This document shows positions 54,976 through 64,000 of a DNA stretch of 64,000 bases, piece by piece; positions within the stretch are counted from its first letter, which is position 1; each line of letters begins with the position of its first letter. The notes beneath the pieces are model-generated. The model searched no databases, had not been told where the DNA came from, and worked only from the letters and a program-made list of their open reading frames with translations. The position numbers were made by a program, and so were the translations under genes. This DNA comes from Meconema thalassinum (lineage: Eukaryota; Arthropoda; Insecta; Orthoptera; Tettigoniidae), in assembly GCA_946902985.2 (NCBI GenBank), contig OX336388.2, positions 1,695,917,978 to 1,695,981,977 on the forward strand. The letters are read 5' to 3'.

Positions 54976-57900
54976 TAACTTCGTTACTAATTATGACAAG
55001 TAACTGTAATTTCGATACAATTTATGGCAGGTAATTGTAAATTCGATACTAATTATGACAGGTAACAGTAACTTCGATACTAATTATGACAAGTAACAGT
55101 TACTTCGATACTAATTATGACAAGTAACTGTAACTTCGATACTAATTATGACAGGTAACTGTAACTTCGTTACTAATTATGACAAGTAACTGTAATTTCG
55201 ATACAAATTGTGGCAGGTAACTGTAACTTCGATACTAACTATGACAGGTAACAGTAACATCGATACTAATTATGACAAATAACTGTAACTTCGATACTAA
55301 TTATGCCAGGTAACTGTAACCTCGTTACTAATTATGACAAGTAACGGTAATTTCGATACAAATTATGGCAGGTAACTATAACTTCGATACTAATTATGAC
55401 AGGTAACAGTATCTTCGATACTAATTATGACAAGTAATTATAACTTCGATACAAATTGAGACAGGTTACTGTAACATCGATACTAATTATGACAAGAAAC
55501 TCTACCTTCGTTACTAAATATGACAAGTAACAGTAATTTCGATAAAAATTATGGTAGGGAACTGTAACTTCAATACTAATTATGACAGGTAACAGTAACT
55601 TCGATACTAATTATGACATGTAACTGTAACTTCGATACTAATTATGACAAGTAACTGTAACTTCGATACTAATTATTACAGGTAATTGTAACTTCGTTAC
55701 TAATTATGACAAGTAACTGTCATTTCGTTACAAATTATGGCAGGTAATTGTAATTTCGATACTAATTGTGACAGGTAACAGTAACTTCGATACTAATTAT
55801 GACAAGTAACAATAACTTCGATACTAATTATGACAGGTAACTGTAACATCGATACTAATTATGACAGGTAACTGTAACTTCGATACTAATTATGACAAGG
55901 AACTGTAATTTCGTTACAAATTATGGCAGGTAACTGTAACTTCGTTACTAAATATGACAAGTAACTGTAATTTCGATACAAATATTGGCAGGTAACTGTA
56001 ACTTCGATACTAATTATGTCAGGTATCAGTAACTTCGATACTACTTATGACAAGTAACTGTAACTTCGATACTAATTATGACAGGTAACTGTAACTTCGT
56101 GACTAATTATGACAAGTAACTGTAATTTCGATACAAATTATGGCAGGAAACTGTAACTTCGATACTAATTATGACAGGTAACAGTAACTTCGATACTAAT
56201 TATGACAAGTAACTATAACTTCGATACATGTTATGACAGGTCACTGTAACTTCGATACTAATTATGAAAAGAAACTCTAACTTCGTTACTAATTATGACA
56301 AGTATCTGTAATTTAGATAAAAAATTATGGTGGGTAACTGTAACTTCAATACTAATTATGACAGGTAACAGTAACGTCGATACTAATTATGACAGGTAAC
56401 TGTAACTTCGTGACTAATTATGACAAGTAACTTTAATTTCGATACAAATTATGGCAGGTAACTGTAACTTCGTTACTAATTATGACAAGTCCCTGTAATT
56501 TCAATACAAATTATGACAGGTAACAGTAACTTCGATAATAATTATGACAGGAAAGTGTAACTTCGTTACTAATTATGACAAGTAACTGTAATTTCGATAC
56601 AAATTATGACAGGTAACTGTAACTTCGTTACCAATTATGACAAGTAACAGTACCTTCGATGCTAATTATGACAGGAAACTGTAACTTCGATACTTATTAT
56701 GACAAGTAACTGTAACTTCGATACTAATGATGACAGGTAACTGTAACTACGTTACTAATTATGACAAGTAACTGTAATTTGGATACAAATTATGGCAGGT
56801 AACTGTAACTTCGATACTAATTATGACAGGTAACAGTAACTTCGATACTAATTATGACAAGTAACAATAACTTCGATACTAATTATGACAAGAAACTGTA
56901 ATTTCGAAACTAATTATGACAGGTAACTGTAACATCGTTACTAATTATGACAAGTAACTGGAATTTCGATACAAATTATGGCAGGTAACTGCAACTTCGA
57001 TACTAATTATGACAGGTAACAGTAACTTCGATACTAATTATGACAAGTAACTGTAACTTCGATACTAATTATGACAGGTAACTGTTACTTCGATATTAAT
57101 AATGACAATTAACTGTAATTTCTATACTAATTATGGCAAGTAACTGTAACTTCGTTACTAATTATGACAAGTAACTGTAATTTCGATACAAATTATGGCA
57201 GGTAACTGTAATTTCGATACTAATTATTACAGGTAATTGTAACTTCGTTACTAATTATGACAAGTAACTGTAATTTCGTTACAAATTATGGCAGGTAATT
57301 GTAATTTCGATAATAATTATGACAGGTAACAGTAACTTCGATACTAATTATGACAAGTAACGGTAACTTCGATACTAATTATGACAAGTAACTGTAACTT
57401 CGATACAAATTATGACAGGTAACTGTAACGTCGTGACTAATTATGACAAGAAACTGTAATTTCGATACAAATTATGGCAGTTAACTGTAACTTCGTTACT
57501 AATTATGACAAGTAACTGTAATTTCGATTCAAATTATGGCAGGTAACTGTAACTTCGATACTAATTATGACAGGTAAGAGTAACTTCGATACTAATTATG
57601 ACAAGTAACTGTAACTTCGATACTAATTATGATAGGTAACTGTAACATCGTTACAAATTATGACAAGTAACTGTAATTTCGATAAAAATTATGGCAGGTA
57701 ATTGTAATTTCGATACTAATTATGACAAGTAACAGTAACTTCGATACTAATTATGACAAGAAACAGTAACTTCGATACTAATTATGACAAGTAACTGTAA
57801 CTTCAGTAATAATTATGACAGGTAACTGTAACTTCGTTACTAATTATGACAAGTAACTGTAATTTTGATAAAAAATTATGGTAGGTAACTGTTACTTCAA

Positions 57901-58791
57901 TACTAATTATGACAGGTAACAGTAACTTCGATACTAATTTTGACAGGTAACAGTAACTTCGATACTAATTATGACAGAAAACAGTAACTTCGATACTAAT
58001 TATGACAGGTAACAGTAACTTCGATAATAATTATGGCAGGTTACTGTAACATCTATAATAATTATGACAAGAAACTCTAACTTCGTTACTAATTATGACA
58101 AGTAACTGTAATTTTGATAAAAAATTATGGTAGGTAACTGTTACTTCAATACTAATTATGACAGGTAACAGTAACTTCGATACTAATTTTGACAGGTAAC
58201 AGTAACTTCGATACTAATTATGACAGAAAACAGTAACTTCGATACTAATTATGACAGGTAACAGTAACTTCGATAATAATTATGGCAGGTAACTGTAACT
58301 TCGAAACTAATTATGACAGTTAAATGTAGCTTCGTTACTAATTATGACAATTAACTGTAATTTCGATAAAAATTATGGCAGGTAACTGTAACTTCGATAC
58401 CAATCGTGACAGGTAAGAGTAACTTCGATACTAATTATGACAAGTAACTGTAACTTCGATACTAATTATGACAGGTAAATGTAACATCGTTACTAATTAT
58501 GACAAGTAACTGTAATTTAGATACGAATTATGGCAGGTAATTGTAATTTCGATACTAATTATGACAGGTAACAGTAACTTCGATACTAATTATGACAAGT
58601 AACAGTAACTTCGATACTAATTATGACAAGTAACTGTAACTTCGATACTAATTAAGACAGGTAACTGTAACTTCGTTACTAATTACGACAAGTAACTGTA
58701 ATTTCGATACAAATTTTGGCATGTAACTGTAACTTCGATACTAATTATGACAAGAAACAGTAACTTCGATACTAATTATGACAGGTAACAG
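54976..58791 (+). repeat. 3816-bp tandem duplication, right copy
   Basis: Second copy of 51160-54975. The low divergence over 3.8 kb makes this one of the most recent amplifications in the window. A genuine tandem duplication is most likely, but an assembly artefact of the same size would look alike. Confidence 0.8.
58254..58780 (+). repeat. 527-bp tandem duplication, left copy
   Basis: Exactly 17 monomers long. Recognised by the rare ATGTAGCTTC monomer at 58324, which recurs at 58851. It sits at the right end of the 3816-bp duplication; the equivalent place in the left copy (near 54508) has the rare monomer once only, so this duplication is younger than the 3816-bp one. Confidence 0.75.
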
Positions 58792-59307
58792 TAACTTCGA
58801 TAATAATTATGGCAGGTAACTGTAACTTCGAAACTAATTATGACAGTTAAATGTAGCTTCGTTACTAATTATGACAATTAACTGTAATTTCGATAAAAAT
58901 TATGGCAGGTAACTGTAACTTCGATACCAATCGTGACAGGTAAGAGTAACTTCGATACTAATTATGACAAGTAACTGTAACTTCGATACTAATTATGACA
59001 GGTAAATGTAACATCGTTACTAATTATGACAAGTAACTGTAATTTAGATACGAATTATGGCAGGTAATTGTAATTTCGATACTAATTATGACAGGTAACA
59101 GTAACTTCGATACTAATTATGACAAGTAACAGTAACTTCGATACTAATTATGACAAGTAACTGTAACTTCGATACTAATTAAGACAGGTAACTGTAACTT
59201 CGTTACTAATTACGACAAGTAACTGTAATTTCGATACAAATTTTGGCATGTAACTGTAACTTCGATACTAATTATGACAAGAAACAGTAACTTCGATACT
59301 AATTATG
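58781..59307 (+). repeat. 527-bp tandem duplication, right copy
   Basis: Second copy of 58254-58780, again containing the CCAATCGTGACAGG and TTTAGATACGAATTATGG monomers. The match ends where GAAACAGTAACTTCG is followed by a GACAAG monomer rather than a GACAGG monomer. Confidence 0.75.
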
Positions 59308-60586
59308 ACAAGTAACTGTAACTTCGATACTTATTATGACAGGTAACTGTAACCTCGTTACTAATTATGACAAGTTACTGTAATTTCGATACAAATTATG
59401 GCAGGTAACTGTAACTTGGATACTAATTATGACAGGTAACAGTATCTTCGATACTAATTATGACAAGTAACTATAACTTCGATACAAATTTTGACAGGTT
59501 ACTGTAACATCGATACTAATTATGACAAGAAACTCTAAATTCGTTACTAATTATGACAAGTAACTGTAATTTTGATAAAAAATTATGGTAGGTAACTGTT
59601 ACTTCAATACTAATTATGACAGGTAACAGTAAATTCGATACTAATTATGACAAGTAACTGTAAATTCGATACTAATTATGACATGTAACAGTAACTTTGA
59701 TATTATTTATGACAGGTAATTGTAACTTCGTTACTAATTATTGCAAGTAACTGTAATTTCGTTGCAAATTATGGCAGGTAATTGTAATTTCGATACTAAT
59801 TATGACAGGTAACAGTAACTTCGATACTTATTATGACAAGTAACAGTAACTTCGATACTAATTAAGACAAGTAACTGTAACTTCGATACTAATTAGGACA
59901 GGTAACTGTAACTTCGTTACTAAGTATGACAAGTAACTGTAATTTCGATACAAATTTTGGCAGGTAACTGTAACTTCGATACTTATTATGACAGGTAACA
60001 GTAACATCGATACTAATTATGACAAGTAACTGTAACTTCGATACTTATTATGACAGGTAACTGTAACCTCGTTACTAATTATGACAAGTAACTGTAATTT
60101 CGATTCAAATTATGGCAGGTAACTGTAACTTCGATACTAATTATGACAGGTAACAGTATCTTCGATACTAATTATGACAAGTAACTATAACTTCGATACA
60201 AATTGAGACAGGTTACTGTAACATCGATACTAATTATGACAAGAAACTCTACCTTCGTTACTAAATATGACAAGTTACAGTAATTTTGATAAAAAATTAT
60301 GGTAGGTAACTGTAACTTCAATACTAATTATGACAGGTAACAGTAACTTCGATACTAATTATGACAAGTAACTGTAACATCGATACTAATTATAATAAGT
60401 AACTGTAACTTCGATACTAATTATTACAGGTAATTGTAACTTCGTTACTAATTATGACAAGTAACTGTAATTTCGTTACAAATTATGGCAGGTAATTGTA
60501 ATTTCGATAATAATTGTGACAGGTAACAGTAACTTAGATACTAATTATGACAAGTAACAGTAACTTCGATACTAATTATGACAAGT

Positions 60587-60598
60587 AACTGTAACTTC
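60587..60598 (+). repeat. Target-site duplication, left copy (SINE 2)
   Basis: AACTGTAACTTC, repeated at 60929-60940. The five bases AGTAA that follow lie between the duplication and the clear SINE start GCCTCCGTGG. They may be the real SINE 5' end, untemplated bases, or the remnant of a CTTCAGTAATAATTATG satellite variant such as that at 53985. Confidence 0.8.
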
Positions 60599-60928
60599 AG
60601 TAAGCCTCCGTGGCTTAGGCGGCAGCACGCCGGCCTCTCACCGCTGGGTCCGTGGTTCAAATCCCGGTCACTCCATGTGAGATCTGTGCTGGACAAAACG
60701 GAGGCAGACAGGTTTTTCTCCGGGTACTCCGGTTTTCCCTGTCAAAATTTCATTCCAGCAACACTCTCCACTATCATTTCATTTCATCTGCCATTCATTT
60801 AATCATTGCCCTAGAGGAGTGCGTCAGGCCTCGGCAGCCGGCACAGTTCATATCCTCGCCGCTAGATAGGGGCTTCATTCATTCCATTCCTGACCCGGTC
60901 GGAGACTGGACGCAGGCTGTGGATTTTC
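60599..60928 (+). mobile_element. tRNA-derived SINE, copy 2 (about 330 bp)
   Basis: Same family and same orientation as the element at 27387. The 5' end is more complete (GCCTCCGTGG from 60604). The A box TGGCTTAGGCGG is at 60611-60622 and the B box GGTTCAAATCC at 60654-60664, with the same 43-bp spacing. The partly self-complementary GACAGG...CCTGTC segment spans 60707-60743. The element ends GTGGATTTTC, with one ATTTTC unit where copy 1 has two, so tail length varies by that unit. I count about ten substitutions between the copies. Open frames across it (60578-60802, 60652-60936) share the chance frame seen in copy 1 and run into satellite; I do not regard them as genes. The element would depend on a LINE reverse transcriptase for movement. 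Confidence 0.93.
60611..60664 (+). promoter_or_regulatory. Internal Pol III promoter (A and B boxes), SINE 2
   Basis: Intact A box (60611-60622) and B box (60654-60664), identical to those of copy 1, with about a dozen bases of SINE sequence in front of the A box. That distance is what a tRNA-type promoter needs, so this copy is the better candidate for transcription. A simple Pol III terminator of four or more T follows within the body (TTTTTCTCC from 60713), which could shorten transcripts. Confidence 0.82.
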
Positions 60929-60940
60929 AACTGTAACTTC
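60929..60940 (+). repeat. Target-site duplication, right copy (SINE 2)
   Basis: Second AACTGTAACTTC, directly after the GGATTTTC tail. The change of offset against the empty paralogue (2670 to 2328, that is 342 bp) equals 330 + 12. Confidence 0.85.
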
Positions 60941-61864
60941 GATACTAATTATGACAGGTAACTGTAACTTCGGGACTAATTATGACAAGTAACTGTAATT
61001 TCGATACAAATTATGGCAGGTAACTGTAACTTCGATACTAATTATGACAGGTAACAGTAACTTCGATACTAATTATGACAAGTAACTTTAATTTCGATAC
61101 AAATTATGGCAGGTAACTGTAACTTCGTCACTAATTATAACAAGTCCCTGTAATTTCGATACAAATTATGACAGGTAACAGTAACTTCAATAATAATTAT
61201 GACAGGAAAGTGTAACTTTGTTACTAATTATGACAAGTAACTGTAATTTCGATAAAAATTATGACAGGTAACTGTAACTTCTTTACCAATTATGACAAGT
61301 AACAGTACCTTCGATGCTAATTATGACAGGAAACTGTAACTTCGATACTAATTATGACAAGTAACTGTAACTTCGATACTAATGATGAGAGGTAACTGTA
61401 ACTACGTTACTAATTATGACAAGTAACTGTAATTTTCATGAAAAATTATGGCAGGTAACTGTAACTTCGATACTAATTATGACAGGTAACAGTAACTTCG
61501 ATACTAATTATGACAGGTAATTGCAACATCGTTACTAATTATGACAAGTAACTGTAATTTCTATACTAATTATGGCAAGTAACTGTAACTTCGTTACTAA
61601 TTATGACAAGTAACTGTAATTTCGATACAAATTATGGCAGGTAACTGTAATTTCGATACTAATTATTACAGGTAATTGTAACATCGTTATTAATTATGAC
61701 AAGTAACGGTAATTTCGTTACAAATTATGGCAGGTAATTGTAATTTCGATACTAATTATGACAGGTAACAGTAACTACGATACTAATTATGACAAGTATC
61801 TGTAACTTCGATACAAATTATTACAGGTAACTGTAACATCGTGACTAATTATGACAAGTAACTG

Positions 61865-64000
61865 TAATTTAGATACGAATTATGGAAGGTAATTGTAATT
61901 TCGATACTAATTATGACAGGTAACAGTAACTTCGATACTAATTATGACAAGTAACAGTAACTTCGATACTAATTATGACAAGTAACTGTAACTTCGATAC
62001 TAATTATGACAGGTTACTGTAACTTCGTTACTAATTATGACAAGTAACTGTTATTTCGATACAAATTTTGGCATGTAACTGTAACTTCGATACTAATTAT
62101 GACAAGAAACAGTAACTTCGATACTAATTATGACAAGTAACTGTAACTTCGATACTTATTATGACAGGTAACTGTAACCTCGTTACTAATTATGACAAGT
62201 TACTGTAATTCCGATACAAATTATGGCAGGTAACTGTAACGTGGATACTAATTATGACAGGTAACAGTATCTTCGATACTAATTATGACAAGTAACTATA
62301 ACTTCGATACAAATTTTGACAGGTTTCTGTAACATCGATACTAATTATGACAAGAAACTCTAACTTCGTTACTAAATATGACAAGTAACTGTAATTTTGA
62401 TAAAAAATTATGGTAGGTAACTGTTACTTCAATACTAATTATGACAGGTAACAGTAACTTCGATACTAATTATGACAAGTAACTGTAAATTCGATACTAA
62501 TTATGACATGTAACAGTAACTTTGATATTATTTATGACAGGTAATTGTAACTTCGTTACTAATTATTGCAAGTAACTGTAATTTCGTTGCAAATTATGGC
62601 AGGTAATTGTAATTTCGATACTAATTATGACAGGTTACAGTAACTTCGATACTTATTATGACAAGTAACAGTAACTTCGATACTAATTAAGACAAGTAAC
62701 TGTAACTTCGATACTAATTATGACAGGTAACTGTAACTTCGTTACTAAGTATGACAAGTAACTGTAATTTCGATACAAATTTTGGCAGGTAACTGTAACT
62801 TCGATACTTATTATGACAGGTAACAGTAACATCGATACTAATTATGACAAGTAACTATAACTTCGATACAAATTGAGACAGGTTACTGTAACATCGATAC
62901 TAATTATGACAAGAAACTCTACCTTCGTTACTAAATATGACAAGTAACAATAATTTTGATAAAAAATTATGGTAGGTAACTGTAACTTCAATACTAATTA
63001 TGACAGGTAACAGTAACTTCGATACTAATTATGACAAGTAACTGTAACTTCGATACTAATTATAATAAGTAACTGTAACTTCGATACTAATTATTACAGG
63101 TAATTGTAACTTCGTTACTAATTATGACAAGTAAGTGTAATTTCGTTACAAATTATGGCAGGTAATTGTAATTTCGATACTAATTGTGACAGGTAACAGT
63201 AACTTCGATACTAATTATGACAAGTAACAGTAACTTCGATACTAATTATGACAAGTAACTGTAACTTCGATACTAATTATGACAGGTAACTGTAACTTCG
63301 GGACTAATTATGACAAGTAACTGTAATTTCGATACAAATTATGGCAGGTAACTGTAACTTCGATACTAATTATGACAGGTAACAGTAACTTCGATACTAA
63401 TTATGACAGGTAACTGTAACTTCGTTACTAAGTATGACAAGTAACTTTAATTTCGATACAAATTATGGCAGGTAACTGTAACTTCGTCACTAATTATGAC
63501 AAGTCCCTGTAATTTCGATACAAATTATGACAGGTAACAGTAACTTCAATAATAATTATGACAGGAAAGTGTAACTTTGTTACTAATTATGACAAGTAAC
63601 TGTAATTTCGATAAAAATTATGACAGGTACCTGTAACTTCTTTACCAATTATGACAAGTAACAGTACCTTCGATGCTAATTATGACAGGAAACTGTAACT
63701 TCGATACTAATTATGACAAGTAACTGTAACTTCGATACTAATGATGAGAGGTAACTGTAACTACGTTACTAATTATGACAAGTAACTGTAATTTTCATGA
63801 AAAATTATGGCAGGTAACTGTAACTTCGATACTAATTATGACAGGTAACAGTAACTTCGATACTAATTATGACAGGTAATTGCAACATCGTTACTAATTA
63901 TGACAAGTAACTGTAATTTCTATACTAATTATGGCAAGTGACTGTAACTTCGTTACTAATTATGACAAGTAACTGTAATTTCGATACAAATTATGGCAGG
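61865..64000 (+). repeat. Terminal satellite block, right copy (no SINE)
   Basis: Right copy of the preceding block, running off the end of the window. It keeps the uninterrupted version of the second SINE's insertion site at 63257-63268, where AACTGTAACTTC continues directly into GATACTAATTATGACAGG. Confidence 0.7.

Larger units (their letters stand above)
41220..60598 (+). repeat. 31-bp satellite array, third segment
   Basis: Same monomer family and orientation. Includes the rest of unit 3 and, from about 51 kb, a younger 3816-bp duplication. A monomer with CTTCAGTAATAATTATG (near 53985 and 57801) and runs with TTTTGATAAAAAATTATGG are more frequent in the right part, so the variant spectrum changes along the array. 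An 8-monomer (249-bp) local duplication is visible at about 54045/54294. No gene is present. Confidence 0.98.
59040..61640 (+). repeat. Terminal satellite block, left copy (with SINE 2)
   Basis: Matches 61865-64000 in order. The offset is 2825 at 59741, 2670 at 60451 (a 155-bp, 5-monomer difference), 2328 after the SINE, and 2359 at 61201 (one monomer more in the right copy). Rare monomers TTATTGCAAGTAACTG and TTTCATGAAAAATTATGG occur in both. The left edge is approximate. Confidence 0.7.
60929..64000 (+). repeat. 31-bp satellite array, fourth segment
   Basis: The array continues to the last base with no further interruption and in the same orientation, so the array is not closed on either side of the window. 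No gene, RNA or other feature is recognisable in it. Confidence 0.98.

Noticed and set aside
60578..60936. Open frames of 74 and 94 codons over SINE 2
   Set aside because: The 94-codon frame parallels the one in SINE 1 because the DNA is the same element. Shared descent of a SINE explains the similarity without selection on protein. The 74-codon frame begins in satellite.
1..64000. CRISPR array
   Set aside because: Repeats are directly adjacent with no unique spacers, and the intervals are themselves the repeat.
1..64000. CENP-B box in the monomer
   Set aside because: The monomer has CTTCGTT, which matches the left half of the box, but the central A and the required CGGG on the right are absent.
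1..64000. A new protein-based defence, toxin or mobile-gene system
   Set aside because: There is no coding capacity outside the two SINEs, and the array cannot hold long frames, so no such system can be supported.

Overview
The window is almost entirely one AT-rich tandem satellite (about 32% GC). The monomer is 31 bp and all copies I read lie in the same orientation from the first base to the last. It suggests a constitutive-heterochromatin or (peri)centromeric array from an animal genome. Two near-identical tRNA-derived SINEs are inserted in it. Their internal Pol III boxes, their ATTTTC-type tail and my recollection of similar sequences in polyneopteran insects (crickets, locusts, stick insects) suggest an insect host. 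That taxonomic call rests on memory, not on a search. I found no protein-coding gene, structural RNA gene or CRISPR array. Because 31 is not a multiple of 3, every reading frame passes through all three monomer phases within 93 bp and meets the stop codons in the monomer, so long ORFs cannot arise in the array.

Layout: 1-12034 is a mosaic of satellite blocks, with a 4959-bp block at 1-4959, a shortened relative at 4960-7163 and a second full relative at 7164-12034. From 12035 the array is organised as very long higher-order units: unit 1 12035-22366 (10,332 bp), unit 2 22367-33376 (11,010 bp, of which 337 bp is a SINE insertion plus its target duplication), and a rearranged unit 3 from 33377. 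From about 51 kb to the end, younger local duplications dominate (3816 bp, 527 bp and a roughly 2.1-2.8 kb block).

Three foreign insertions interrupt the array: a SINE at 27387-27710, a 214-bp retroelement-like fragment at 41006-41219, and a second SINE at 60599-60928. Each has a 12-15 bp target-site duplication, and each has an empty paralogous site elsewhere in the array whose coordinate offset agrees exactly with the insertion length plus the duplication. All three therefore look younger than the duplications around them, and all three begin at essentially the same position of the 31-bp monomer. The 214-bp fragment carries, on the minus strand, a hammerhead-ribozyme-like core flanked by complementary arms. 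This is the most unusual functional candidate in the window.

All comparisons were done by eye. Offsets at marker positions were counted base by base, but block boundaries within near-identical repeats are approximate.
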